Assembly: GCF_016909185.1 (NCBI RefSeq)
Contig: NZ_JAFBFH010000005.1
Location: 62,001-126,000 of the forward strand
Reading direction: 5' to 3'
Length of the DNA: 64,000 bases
Source: Siminovitchia thermophila
GTDB lineage: Bacteria > Bacillota > Bacilli > Bacillales > Bacillaceae_C
Shown: in pieces, positions 9,288 to 18,057 of the stretch
How the letters are laid out: every line of letters begins with the position of its first letter
Numbering within the stretch: position 1 is the stretch's first letter
Program-made: the position numbers and the translations under genes
The notes under the pieces: generated by a model
What the model was told of the DNA's origin: nothing
Databases searched by the model: none
What the model saw: the letters and a program-made list of their open reading frames with translations, nothing else

Positions 9288-9340
9288 AATCCATTAATGA
9301 ATCGAAAGAAGTCTTTTTGATGCATTAATGGATTTTTTTT
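9288..9340 (+). terminator. long hairpin: terminator of the activator, possible enhancer site
   Basis: AATCCATTAATG and CATTAATGGATT form a 12-bp stem, extended by ATC/GAT and AAAGA/TCTTT, followed by eight T. Its arms lie 35-85 bp upstream of the -24/-12 promoter, where an activator enhancer would be expected, so it may have both roles. Confidence 0.75.
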
Positions 9341-9374
9341 ATGGGCCAGATTCAATACCCGCGCTTCTCGAAAG

Positions 9375-9391
9375 TTGGCACGGATTTTGCA
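9375..9391 (+). promoter_or_regulatory. sigma-54 (SigL) -24/-12 promoter of the ureohydrolase operon
   Basis: TTGGCAC-GGATT-TTGCA matches the consensus TTGGCAC-N5-TTGCA at every defined position. It lies 43 bp before the ureohydrolase start and just after an AAA+ activator gene. Confidence 0.93.
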
Positions 9392-9433
9392 ATGTATATT
9401 TTGAGACTATAAAAACTGACAGGAGGTTATTTT

Positions 9434-10396
9434 ATGTATAAACCAAAAGATTCTTCACAGTCCCCGCGATTTGTCGGAACGAGGACTTTTATGAGATTAG
9501 AACAAATACGAACAACTGAAGGAATTGACTTTGCCGTTCTGGGTTGCCCGTTTGATACAGCGGCTTCAAATCGGACTGGCCAGCGTTTCGGGCCGCAGCA
9601 TATCCGCAACTTTTCAGTGCTCCTTCGCCCCTACAATCCGGATATGGATATTGATATTTTTGAATATTGTTCCGGGGTGGATTATGGGGATATTAACGTC
9701 ATTCCGGGAAATGCCCTTCGAACTTATGACAATATGGTGGAAGAGCTGACACCGCTTTTAGAAAAAAACGTCATACCGATTATTATGGGTGGCGATCATT
9801 CCATCTCATTGGGAAACTTGAGAGCTTTTCATAAAAAATTCGGTAAAATCGCTTTGGTTCATTTTGATTCCCATGGCGATACGTGGGAGCATTATTACGG
9901 GGAAAAATATATGCATGGAACACCTTTCCGCCGTGCCGTGGAAGAAGGGCTTCTTGATGTCGAGCACTCGATCCAAGTTGGAATGAGAGGGCCGCTGTAT
10001 AGCCCGGATGATATTGAGGATGCACGAAAGCTCGGTTTTGAAGTCATTCCGATGAAGGAAATGCGGAAGATTGGCTTTGAACAGGTAATGAAAAGAATCC
10101 ATGACCGGGTCAAAGACCGTCCAGTATTTGTCACATATGATATCGATTTCGTAGATCCCGCATACGCTCCGGGTACAGGAACACCGGAAGTTGGGGGACC
10201 AACTAGCTATGAAGCGCTTGAATATGTACGGGGTCTTGATGGGTTGGATGTGGTCGGTTTTGACTTGGTGGAAGTGCTGCCGAGCTATGATGCCAACGAA
10301 ATTACGGCTGTACTCGCTTCTTCAGTGATTTATGAAATGATTACGCTGACGGCTTTAAAGAAAAGACGCCAGTTGAAAAAGGAATCTAAAGATTAA
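9434..10396 (+). CDS. ureohydrolase (agmatinase/arginase superfamily)
   Basis: A 320-residue binuclear-metal hydrolase that removes urea from a guanidino compound. Metal ligands are visible in GGDHS (about 116-120), DSHGD (about 141-145, fitting DxHxD with Ser for the usual Ala) and DIDFVDP (about 237-243). The start at 9434 has AGGAGG. It shares a sigma-54 promoter with the SSS carrier behind it, so it is likely catabolic. Agmatine, 4-guanidinobutyrate, 3-guanidinopropionate or another guanidino acid could be the substrate. I cannot choose from sequence alone, so no symbol is given. Confidence 0.88.
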   Translation: MYKPKDSSQSPRFVGTRTFMRLEQIRTTEGIDFAVLGCPFDTAASNRTGQRFGPQHIRNFSVLLRPYNPDMDIDIFEYCSGVDYGDINVIPGNALRTYDNMVEELTPLLEKNVIPIIMGGDHSISLGNLRAFHKKFGKIALVHFDSHGDTWEHYYGEKYMHGTPFRRAVEEGLLDVEHSIQVGMRGPLYSPDDIEDARKLGFEVIPMKEMRKIGFEQVMKRIHDRVKDRPVFVTYDIDFVDPAYAPGTGTPEVGGPTSYEALEYVRGLDGLDVVGFDLVEVLPSYDANEITAVLASSVIYEMITLTALKKRRQLKKESKD

Positions 10397-10426
10397 AAAG
10401 TTCAGAGAAGTAAAGGGGGAAGCAGC

Positions 10427-11836
10427 ATGAACTTTAACACATTAGACGTTGCTATCATGATTGCCTATTTGCTGCTGTTGGTTATTGTTGGGATTATTGG
10501 TTCCCGACGGGCCAAAACATCTGAGGATTATGTATTAGCCGGAAGAAATCTTGGTTTCTTTATGTATTTCGGCTGTCTCGGAGCTGTTATTTTAGGTGGG
10601 GCATCAACGATTGGCTCCACCAAACTTGGTTATGAATTTGGGATATCCGGCATGTGGCTTGTCGTTATGCTCGGTTTGGGGATTATGCTGCTCGGCATTT
10701 TTCTCGCCAAAAAAATCTCCAATCTTTCTGTCATGACTATTAGTGAATATTTGAGTAAGCGCTTTGGGGTGGAAGCAGGCCTTGTCAGCGCTGTGATTGC
10801 CGCGACATATGCGATGATGGTTTCCGTTACGCAAGTAATTGGAATGGGTACGATTTTAAACGTTTTACTTGGCTGGAATTTAACCGTTTCCATGCTGGTG
10901 GGAGGAGGAGTTGTTTTATTCTATACAATCCTTGGCGGCATGTGGTCGGTTACGATGACGGATATTGTACAATTTATCATTATGACGATCGGGGTTTTCT
11001 TCATCATGCTTCCGCTCGGTCTTTCCAAAGCCGGAGGCTGGTCCAATCTGCAAAGTCAATTGCCGGACACATACTTTACTTTTACCGGAATCGGCGGCCA
11101 AGAAATATTTCAGTATTTCTTGCTTTTTGCCCTTGGAATGGTTGTGGCCCAGGATATTTGGCAGCGAATATTGACAGCGAAAACAATTAAAATTGCACGG
11201 GCCGGTACTGTTGCAGCCGGTGTTTACAGCTTGCTTTACGGCGTTGCCGTTGCGATTATCGGCATGTGCGCTTTCGTCATCTTGCCTAATTTGGAAGATA
11301 CACAAAATACATTTGCCAGCATGGCTGTTGCCATTTTGCCTTCCGGGGTATTAGGCTTGGTGATCGCGGCGGTTGTCTCAGCGCTCATGTCTACCGCTTC
11401 CGGTACATTGCTCGCCTCTTCGACATTGATTTCAAACGATATTATCAAACGGTTTTTCTTGAAAAATATAACAGATGATCAATACTTGGCATTATCGAGA
11501 GTCGTTACAACAGTCATTGGCATATTGACGATTGTCTGTGCATTATGGATTCAGGATGTGCTTGTGGCGCTTGATGTGGCATATGCCGTATTATCGGGAG
11601 GCATTTTTGCGCCGGTTATTCTAGGATTGTTCTGGAAAAAAGCAACGGCCAAGGCCGCATTTTATGCCATTATCGCGAGTACCGCCGTTATTTTGGCCGG
11701 ATTGGCCATTGAAGGCATTACATCTACGGCACCCATCATCTACGGTATTGCCGTCAGCTTTGTTGTCATGATTACAGTTTCAATATGGTCGCCCAACAAA
11801 GGCAAAGAAGTTGACCTGAACGTAAAGGAAATGTAA
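10427..11836 (+). CDS. sodium:solute symporter (SSS family)
   Basis: A 469-residue permease with about thirteen helices. It has the SSS features AGRNLGFFMYFGCLGAVILG near the N-terminus and a GGMWSVTMTDIVQF block in the middle. The GGGGGA ribosome site precedes ATG 10427, 30 bp after the ureohydrolase stop. Co-transcription suggests it imports the guanidino substrate. It ends in a charged cytoplasmic tail and is followed by a very strong terminator. Confidence 0.9.
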   Translation: MNFNTLDVAIMIAYLLLLVIVGIIGSRRAKTSEDYVLAGRNLGFFMYFGCLGAVILGGASTIGSTKLGYEFGISGMWLVVMLGLGIMLLGIFLAKKISNLSVMTISEYLSKRFGVEAGLVSAVIAATYAMMVSVTQVIGMGTILNVLLGWNLTVSMLVGGGVVLFYTILGGMWSVTMTDIVQFIIMTIGVFFIMLPLGLSKAGGWSNLQSQLPDTYFTFTGIGGQEIFQYFLLFALGMVVAQDIWQRILTAKTIKIARAGTVAAGVYSLLYGVAVAIIGMCAFVILPNLEDTQNTFASMAVAILPSGVLGLVIAAVVSALMSTASGTLLASSTLISNDIIKRFFLKNITDDQYLALSRVVTTVIGILTIVCALWIQDVLVALDVAYAVLSGGIFAPVILGLFWKKATAKAAFYAIIASTAVILAGLAIEGITSTAPIIYGIAVSFVVMITVSIWSPNKGKEVDLNVKEM

Positions 11837-11878
11837 GCGGTAAACGAAAGGTTTTATAAAGAAGCAATTTACTTGCTG

Positions 11879-11925
11879 AAAAAGGATTACCATGCAGGTT
11901 TCAGCGTAGCATGGTAATCCTTTTT
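11879..11925 (+). terminator. terminator of the ureohydrolase operon
   Basis: AAAAAGGATTACCATGC and its exact reverse complement form a perfect 17-bp stem around a 13-nt loop, ending in TTTTT. The symmetry would also let it work on the other strand. Confidence 0.93.
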
Positions 11926-12012
11926 AAAATTCTCTCCTAACTGGTAAATGCTGCTTTTCATAAATGGTTGATCCCCGTTTAAAAATGGACCCACCCCAAA
12001 ACGGCCGTCACG

Positions 12013-12215
12013 TTACTCCATGAATTCCGGACGTTGGAGACCAAAATAATGGTGCATTTCACCATACATTTTACATCATTCAGCATATCTTTCCTTATGT
12101 AAATAAAAGGTTGTTTCATCCGCTGAGATGCTTCTTATATTCTCCTGCCGTAACTGCTCCTAAAACGGCTGCTCCAACTGCTGATGCGTTGACTGTTGAA
12201 GAAACATGTAATCCT
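12013..12215 (-). pseudogene. remnant of an FGGY-type sugar kinase C-terminus
   Basis: On the minus strand a broken frame reads GLHVSSTVNASAVGAAVLGAVTAGEYKK. After a shift and an internal TGA it reads MYGEMHHYFGLQRPEFME and then stops. The first part resembles the GxAxLGAVxAG helix and the second the closing LHDYFG region of ribulokinase-like FGGY kinases. It has no start, at least one frameshift and one stop. The assignment rests on short matches seen by eye. Confidence 0.4.
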
Positions 12216-12254
12216 TTTTTTCAAATACGTCCACATAAACTTGCATGAGTAGCC

Positions 12255-12625
12255 GGTTTTTTTGAATGTAGCGGCGGCAAATTTTGTGAGACTGTCATTC
12301 ATCGAGCCATTGATTTAATTTCTCGTAATGGTAAATTACTATTATTGGGAGTATCAGAAGATCACGTTCCAATCAATACGAGAGATGTATTGGAGAAAGG
12401 AATTCCCATTTTCAGCCGCTCAAGAAGATCCTTTTCAGAATCTGGGGGCCTTACACATTGCAAAAAACCTTTCTGAAACTAGTTCCGGAAACTCCTTTTT
12501 ACATCAAAACAATTGAAGATTTGGTGATCGCTATGGATCAAATTGTGCAGGAGAAAAAATGGGAAAAATCATATTTATACTTTGATTGGGGTGACTACAT
12601 TGCTCATACTCGACAGGCAAAATAA
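12255..12625 (+). pseudogene. remnant of a TarJ-like zinc alcohol dehydrogenase
   Basis: The frame from 12255 reads FECSGG, then LLLLGVSEDHVPINTRDVLEKG and SRSRRSF. This matches the GVSE-PINTR-VLEKG and S-SRSG segments of ribitol-5-phosphate dehydrogenases. After a frame change it resumes at KLVPETPFYIKTIEDL and ends with KSYLYFDW near a TAA at 12623-12625. The 5' half is missing. The 3' end overlaps the TTG start of the DeoR gene. With the kinase remnant it suggests a lost pentose or pentitol locus. Confidence 0.6.
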
Positions 12626-13361
12626 AGTATTGGAGTTTGTCAGGAAAAACAGGGTGGCAACAGTGGCGGAATTGGCACAGCACTTTAGTGTTCATGAAGC
12701 GACGATTCGAAGAGACTTATCTCTCCTTGAAAAAGAAGGAAAGTTGAAGCGGACTCATGGTGGAGTCATGATTGAGGATGAAGTGCATTCTGAACCGCCA
12801 TTTCAAGAACGGGAATCAGTGTGGTACGAAGAGAAAAAAAGAATGGGCAAACTGGCGGGAGAGTTTATCAATGATGGAGATAACATCATTTTAGACTCAG
12901 GGACGACTACTGTGCATGTCATTGATGCCATTTTACATAAAAAGGACATTACTGTCATAACGAACGATATTAATATTGCCGCCAAGCTGCGCTTTTCGAA
13001 GTCAACGAAGGTGATTGTCACCGGGGGAACGCTTTTTCCGGAAAGTTATATGCTAAATGGCATGTTGACAGATCAGGCATTAAAAGAGCTGCATGTACAC
13101 ACGGCATTTATTGGGACGCCCGCCTTCCACCACACACACGGCCTCACTCATTTTGATGATTATTTAGTGTCAGCAAAAAGGGCGATGATCCGTTCCGCCA
13201 AAAAAGTGATTGTTATGGCTGACCATACTAAAATCGGCAAAATATCTTTATACAAAGTAGCGGATATGAAAGAAATTGACACCCTCATTACTACTAAGGA
13301 ATTAGACGCAGAGCAAAAATACATTTTGTCAAATGCCAACATTGATTTTCATTTAGCCTAA
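12600..13361 (+). CDS. DeoR-family transcriptional regulator
   Basis: A 253-residue protein from TTG 12600 (reads LLILDRQNKVLEFV), with GGGGTGA at 12588-12594. A longer frame from 12543 runs through the dehydrogenase remnant and is not used. Residues 6-60 form the DeoR winged helix (VATVAELAQHFSVHEATIRRD). The C-terminal half is the DeoRC sensor with DSGTTT, which usually binds a phosphosugar. Its likely target genes are the decayed kinase and dehydrogenase beside it, so it may now be an orphan or act elsewhere. Confidence 0.88.
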   Translation: MLILDRQNKVLEFVRKNRVATVAELAQHFSVHEATIRRDLSLLEKEGKLKRTHGGVMIEDEVHSEPPFQERESVWYEEKKRMGKLAGEFINDGDNIILDSGTTTVHVIDAILHKKDITVITNDINIAAKLRFSKSTKVIVTGGTLFPESYMLNGMLTDQALKELHVHTAFIGTPAFHHTHGLTHFDDYLVSAKRAMIRSAKKVIVMADHTKIGKISLYKVADMKEIDTLITTKELDAEQKYILSNANIDFHLA

Positions 13362-13591
13362 GTATAAAAGGGTTTCATTTGAGCTTCTCTAGTGTATCAT
13401 TTATACAAGACTCATTGGATGTGGCGTACAGCGCATTTTGTAGAATGCTATTGACACCTGTATTGTATAAAAATACATCAATGCAGGGTAAAAGTATTCA
13501 GTCAAACGATTTCCATATGAATCACTATTTTGCAAAGCTTCTCTGAAGCTGGGTAAAAACTGTTAAGCGTCCAGTGAAGAACTTGAGTCGG

Positions 13592-13642
13592 TAAGGCCTA
13601 AACTCGGTATCGTATAGAGATCAGGCCTTATATTTCTTTTTT
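13592..13642 (+). terminator. possible terminator downstream of deoR
   Basis: TAAGGCCT and AGGCCTTA form an 8-bp stem with a 23-nt loop, then TATTTCTTTTTT. It is 230 bp after the DeoR stop. The rest of the 13362-13949 space shows no gene. Confidence 0.5.
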
Positions 13643-13785
13643 AAATGCGATTTCATTAAAGTACCAACGTTTGTGTGGAACTTGTCTGTTCAGTTTCTTC
13701 TCACACCCCCGTTAGCCATAGTGCTATTTCCCTCAAAGCGAACATTATTACCATCGAAAATTGCTTTTCAATAAGATTTAATCGC

Positions 13786-13824
13786 TTAGTGTTCCATTTA
13801 ATTGTTCATGATGTTTAGTGTTCC
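13786..13824. promoter_or_regulatory. direct repeats upstream of the flavin reductase, possible activator site
   Basis: TTAGTGTTCC occurs at 13786-13795 and 13815-13824, 29 bp apart (close to three helical turns) and 126-164 bp before the flavin reductase start. It could be the binding site of the phenol-sensing regulator encoded next to it, which is inference. Confidence 0.35.
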
Positions 13825-13949
13825 CTGTGAAGTGGTTCGTGTATTTTTGCAAGTAAGCGGCAAATTATCTACCGGTTTTTACGGTTCATTGTGGACGCGA
13901 ATATTGTTACAATTTTAAATAAATTGACTTAAAAGTGAGGAGAGATGAA

Positions 13950-14423
13950 ATGGATACGAGAGAATTTCGAAATTGTGCAGGGCAGTTTGCTACGGGTGTA
14001 ACGATCATTACGAGTGAGACGGAAACAGGTACTCATGGATTTACTGCAAACTCCTTTACATCTGTATCGCTTGATCCAATGTTAATCTTAGTTTCTGTCG
14101 ATCGGAAAACAAGAGCTTTGAGTGTCCTTGAAAACAATCGATTTATTGTCAATATTTTAAAAGAGGATCAGCAAGATATCGCCATGCACTTTGCCGGAAG
14201 GCCTCAAAAAAATCAACCGTTTGAATGGGAAAATGGTATGCTGGGAAAAAGAATTAAAGAGGCGCTGGCATATATCGAGTGTGAGCCATGGAAGTCATAT
14301 GATGGCGGGGATCATGTTCTTTTTCTGGGGGAAGTAAAAAGCTTTGAATATCATCCGGGACAGCCGCTTCTTTATTATGGTGGGCAGTTTTCCAAGATAC
14401 ATTCAAATCATATTCTCTCTTAA
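13950..14423 (+). CDS. pheA2: flavin reductase component of the two-component phenol hydroxylase
   Basis: A 157-residue HpaC/PheA2-type NAD(P)H:flavin oxidoreductase that supplies reduced flavin to the monooxygenase. Family motifs are FATGVTIIT near residue 12, GFTANSFTSVSLDP near 32 and the closing GDHVLFLGEV with a YYGG tail. The start is ATG 13950 with GGAGAG at 13939-13944; an in-frame GTG at 13935 sits on that site and is rejected. It is 22 bp from the regulator gene and separated from its oxygenase partner by that regulator and a terminator, so the two components are transcribed separately. Confidence 0.85.
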   Translation: MDTREFRNCAGQFATGVTIITSETETGTHGFTANSFTSVSLDPMLILVSVDRKTRALSVLENNRFIVNILKEDQQDIAMHFAGRPQKNQPFEWENGMLGKRIKEALAYIECEPWKSYDGGDHVLFLGEVKSFEYHPGQPLLYYGGQFSKIHSNHILS

Positions 14424-14445
14424 ATATAAAGGGGGTCACTGACGA

Positions 14446-16254
14446 GTGAAGGCGAGCCAATTATTGTTTGACAATCTGATCGAAACAGATCCTCGAACAG
14501 GGATTATCAAGTTCAATCATAAGAGAAGCGTCTTGGTTTCCGTTGAAGCCTTGGGCCTTTTGCGGCGTGATTTAATCAATACGCTCGGAATGGAGCGGGC
14601 CAAAGGGTTTTTAATGAGATATGGATGGGAATGGGGAAAAAAGGACGGAGAAACAATTGCTTCCATGTATAATTGGAAAAATCCCAAGGAATTGCTGTTG
14701 GCCGGCCCGGTGCTTCATACCTTGGAAGGGGTTGTCACCGTTGAGCCTGACACAATTGAACTAACGGAAAGCTCGATTCACTTTACCGGATTTTGGAGGA
14801 ATTCCTTTGAGGCCAAAGAACATATTGAATATTTAGGAGCGGGCAATGATCACACTTGCTGGATTCTTGTCGGCTATGCAAGCGGTTATTTAACAAGCGC
14901 TTTTGGAAAAGATGTCATCGCCTATGAAGAATGCTGCTTTGGAAAAGGAGACTCCTATTGCCGTTTTGTTGCGAAAACCGTTGAACAGCTTGAAGAAAAG
15001 CATAAGTCCTATTTGAATTATTACAAAGCCGAAACTTTGGTTTCCGAACTGGACCGGGCTTATCAAGAGCTGAACAGCATCAATCAAACCATTATCGAAT
15101 CAGATAAAATTCACGAAGAATTAACGAATTATTTGTTGGAAGATAAAGGGCTATCGGAAACTGTTCAATTTGTTGCCCGCGTTTTAAATAGAAGTCTGGT
15201 GATTGATTATTATAACAAACAGATTGAAAGCGCTTTTTTAGATAGGGAGGATGAGGCGATTTATCATAATTGGTCTGATCGGTTTATTTATACAGAGGAA
15301 AGGCATAATGACATTTCAACATTTCCTATTAGAGCAAACGCGGTCAATCTTGGCCGGTTGGTAGTCATAGGCCGTGAAAAAATGACTCAAAAAGATCAGC
15401 TTATTATAAGCCGGGCACGAAGCATCTTTACCGTCCAAATGTATCATGATTGGAAAATCACTCGTTCACTATGGAAAAAGAAGGAAAATTTCTTTGAGGA
15501 AATGCTTCATCATTCCATTGATGAAGGTTATGAAAAGTTTTCGCATTTGTTTCATTTTCTTCCCAATAATCCGAACCGAGTCATTTCCATTAAGGTGGAA
15601 CCTTCCGAAAAACGGCAGGATGTCATGCAATTTTTAAAACTGCATCCAGATTATTCTAAGAAAGATTTCTTTTCCAATGATGAGTTTATTATCATGATTT
15701 TAACCAACGAAGATATGGAGCAAATTCTTCATGTTTCTGCAAATCTCCTTACACAGTTGAAACAGCAGTTTAAAAATGGCAGATTTTATATTGGCGTTGG
15801 CAGAAAGTCGAAGAATCTTGCTGATTTGAGGAAGAGCTATGAAGATGCTCGTTCCATCAGCAATTTTATCCATCTGACTCATCCAGCGGACAGTTTGATA
15901 TCTCTGTATGAAGATATGGGGTCCATTATGATGTTTTTAAAAGGAACGGACCAAACAGAGCTTATAGAATTTTATAAAAAGACAATCGGTGAATTGATAG
16001 AGTATGACAAGGTGAATGAGTCTCATTTTTTAATCACCTTAAAAACGTATCTTGATTATAATGGAAACCTGCAACAGACCGCTGATAAGCTCCATCTTTC
16101 GATTGCTGGATTACGATATCGTTTGGACCGGATTGCGGAGTTGTGTGACGTTGATCTGAAGACGGGAGAAGGTCGATTTCATTGTCAATTGGCTCTCCAA
16201 ATTTATTTTGCCATGCTAATTAATGGAAAAAAGCCCCCAATCATACATTCTTAG
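14446..16254 (+). CDS. phenol-sensing regulator: XylR_N-V4R sensor fused to a PucR/CdaR-type output
   Basis: A 602-residue protein starting at GTG 14446 behind AAAGGGGGT. Residues 1-205 are a DmpR/MopR-like aromatic sensor. W117 and H91 (GPVLHTLEG) match the phenol-pocket Trp and His described for MopR. C138, E161, C164 and C172 reproduce the MopR zinc-site spacing (0, 23, 26, 34). DmpR-type proteins continue with a sigma-54 AAA+ domain, but here there is none. Instead there is a GGDEF-like middle region and a C-terminal HTH_30 (TADKLHLSIAGLRYRLDRI). It therefore should act at sigma-A promoters of the phenol genes. A terminator follows four bases after the stop. Confidence 0.88.
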   Translation: MKASQLLFDNLIETDPRTGIIKFNHKRSVLVSVEALGLLRRDLINTLGMERAKGFLMRYGWEWGKKDGETIASMYNWKNPKELLLAGPVLHTLEGVVTVEPDTIELTESSIHFTGFWRNSFEAKEHIEYLGAGNDHTCWILVGYASGYLTSAFGKDVIAYEECCFGKGDSYCRFVAKTVEQLEEKHKSYLNYYKAETLVSELDRAYQELNSINQTIIESDKIHEELTNYLLEDKGLSETVQFVARVLNRSLVIDYYNKQIESAFLDREDEAIYHNWSDRFIYTEERHNDISTFPIRANAVNLGRLVVIGREKMTQKDQLIISRARSIFTVQMYHDWKITRSLWKKKENFFEEMLHHSIDEGYEKFSHLFHFLPNNPNRVISIKVEPSEKRQDVMQFLKLHPDYSKKDFFSNDEFIIMILTNEDMEQILHVSANLLTQLKQQFKNGRFYIGVGRKSKNLADLRKSYEDARSISNFIHLTHPADSLISLYEDMGSIMMFLKGTDQTELIEFYKKTIGELIEYDKVNESHFLITLKTYLDYNGNLQQTADKLHLSIAGLRYRLDRIAELCDVDLKTGEGRFHCQLALQIYFAMLINGKKPPIIHS

Positions 16255-16257
16255 TGG

Positions 16258-16285
16258 AATCCTGCTATTTCAGCAGGATTTTTTT
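16258..16285 (+). terminator. terminator after the phenol sensor gene
   Basis: AATCCTGCT and AGCAGGATT make a perfect 9-bp stem around ATTTC, followed by five more T. Confidence 0.92.
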
Positions 16286-16406
16286 ATGGGAAGCGTATCC
16301 AACATAGGAGAAGGTGGGTCAAGCTCAAATACGGCATTTGCCTTTCTGCAATACCACAAAAAATAATAGTAATAGGAGGAATATTCATATTCTTTTGCAC
16401 TTACGA

Positions 16407-16434
16407 TTGTGCTGAAACACATTCATAATAAAAT
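16407..16434 (+). promoter_or_regulatory. probable promoter of the phenol hydroxylase operon
   Basis: TTGTGC (16407-16412) and TAAAAT (16429-16434) are 16 bp apart. A GCAC-N8-GTGC inverted repeat overlaps the -35 box. Confidence 0.45.
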
Positions 16435-16441
16435 CAGCAGT

Positions 16442-16455
16442 TGAAAGCGCTTTAA
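16442..16455. promoter_or_regulatory. cre site (CcpA) upstream of the phenol hydroxylase
   Basis: TGAAAGCGCTTTAA matches the cre consensus TGWAANCGNTNWCA with one mismatch. It lies at the expected transcription start, 24-37 bp before the gene, so carbon catabolite repression is likely. Confidence 0.6.
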
Positions 16456-16478
16456 AAATATTTTTAAGGAGGGCTTAA

Positions 16479-18023
16479 ATGGTCACGCAAAAGCAAAAAG
16501 TAAAGCTGCCATTGACAGGAAAAGAGTACTTAGAAAGTTTGAAGGACAACAGAGAAGTTTGGATTCATGGTGAAAGAGTCAAAGATGTCACAACTCATCC
16601 CGCTTTCAGAAATGCAGCGAGATCCATTGCTCGCCAATACGATGCCTTACACGATGAAAAAACGAAAGCAATTTTAACAACTGAAACAGATACGGGAAAC
16701 AACGGTTATACGCAGAGGTTTTTCCAATATGACAGGACAGTGGATGATCTCATTGGTTCAAGGGATGCCATTGCGGAATGGGCAAAAATCACCTATGGCC
16801 AAATGGGGAGGTCACCGGATTACAAGGCCTCTTTTTTAGCTACATTAGGGGCAGATCCTGATTATTATGCTCCTTATGATGACAATGCCAGATATTGGTA
16901 TAAAGAGGCCCAAGAAAGAAACTGGTTTTTTAACCATGCGATCATCAATCCTCCTGTTGACCGTAATAAACCATTGGAAGCTGTCCGGGATGTCTTTGTC
17001 AGGGTGGAAGAGGAAACAGATAAAGGTGTTATTGTCAGCGGTGCGAAAATGGTTGCGACTGGTTCTGCTCTTACAAACTACAACTTTGTTGCTCATTATG
17101 GCGCTGTTCCGGTTGGCTCAGAGGATATGGCCTTGGTGTTTATTGCCCCTATGGATACGCCAGGAGTGAAATTAATCTGCCGTCAATCGTATGAAATGCA
17201 GGCAGCGGTGATGGGCAGTCCTTTTGACTATCCGTTGAGTAGCCGCTTCGATGAAAACGATGCTGTACTTATTTTCGACCGGGCACTTATCCCTTGGGAA
17301 AATGTTCTTATTTATCGGGACGTCGAAAAGGCCAACAACTTTTTTCCCGAGAGCGGTTTTCTTCATCGCTTTACGTTTCACGGGGTAACGAGACTGGCGG
17401 TGAAACTCGATTTTATTTCCGGATTGCTTTTAAAAGCCGTCAAAACAAACGGAACGGATCAATTTCGCGGCGTCCAGGCAAATGTGGGCGAAGTGTTGGC
17501 TTGGAAAAATATGTTTTGGTCACTTAGTGATTCGATGGCCATGAACCCTGATCAAGGGCGGAATGGAACGGTTTTGCCGAACTTAAAATATGGGCTATCC
17601 TATCGTGTGTTTATGTCTGATGGCTGGCCAAAAATCAAAGGGATCATTGAAAACGTGGTGGCCGGCAATTTGATCGTGCAGCCTTCCAGTGCGGCCGATT
17701 TTAAAAACCCCGAATTAAGACCGTTGATCGACCGACTATATCGGGGGTCCAACGGCATCACTTCTCTTGAAAAAATCAAGCTGATTAAGCTGTTATGGGA
17801 AGTTGTTGGTACGGAGTACGGTGGGCGCCATGAGTTATACGAACGAAACTACTCCGGAAACCACGAAAATATCCGATTGGAGAACTTGACAGTTGCCAAC
17901 CAGACGGGTGCGGCCGATCAATATATTGCATTTGCCGAGCAATGCATGGCTGACTATGACCTCGATGGCTGGGTGAACGACACTTGGCTGAACCCGGATG
18001 ATGTAAATTATTTCCAAAACTGA
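16479..18023 (+). CDS. pheA1: phenol 2-monooxygenase, oxygenase component (HpaB/PheA1 family)
   Basis: A 514-residue flavin-dependent monooxygenase with an acyl-CoA-dehydrogenase fold that ortho-hydroxylates a phenol with reduced flavin and O2. The segment [19 protein letters not shown] is typical of the HpaB family. The start has AAGGAGGG and the length is close to bacillar PheA1. The family also includes 4-hydroxyphenylacetate 3-hydroxylases. Phenol is preferred because the sensor has a phenol pocket and the next enzymes process catechol by intradiol cleavage. It is co-transcribed with an FAD synthetase and catechol dioxygenase. Confidence 0.85.
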   Translation: MVTQKQKVKLPLTGKEYLESLKDNREVWIHGERVKDVTTHPAFRNAARSIARQYDALHDEKTKAILTTETDTGNNGYTQRFFQYDRTVDDLIGSRDAIAEWAKITYGQMGRSPDYKASFLATLGADPDYYAPYDDNARYWYKEAQERNWFFNHAIINPPVDRNKPLEAVRDVFVRVEEETDKGVIVSGAKMVATGSALTNYNFVAHYGAVPVGSEDMALVFIAPMDTPGVKLICRQSYEMQAAVMGSPFDYPLSSRFDENDAVLIFDRALIPWENVLIYRDVEKANNFFPESGFLHRFTFHGVTRLAVKLDFISGLLLKAVKTNGTDQFRGVQANVGEVLAWKNMFWSLSDSMAMNPDQGRNGTVLPNLKYGLSYRVFMSDGWPKIKGIIENVVAGNLIVQPSSAADFKNPELRPLIDRLYRGSNGITSLEKIKLIKLLWEVVGTEYGGRHELYERNYSGNHENIRLENLTVANQTGAADQYIAFAEQCMADYDLDGWVNDTWLNPDDVNYFQN

Positions 18024-18057
18024 TATTTTTTCATATTGGCATGAGGAGGAAAACAGC

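Noticed and set aside
12328-12516. 62-codon open frame
   Set aside because: It is an out-of-frame reading of the TarJ-like remnant.
16479-18023. 4-hydroxyphenylacetate 3-hydroxylase as the function of the oxygenase
   Set aside because: No homoprotocatechuate genes are nearby. The sensor pocket and catechol enzymes favour phenol. It cannot be fully excluded.
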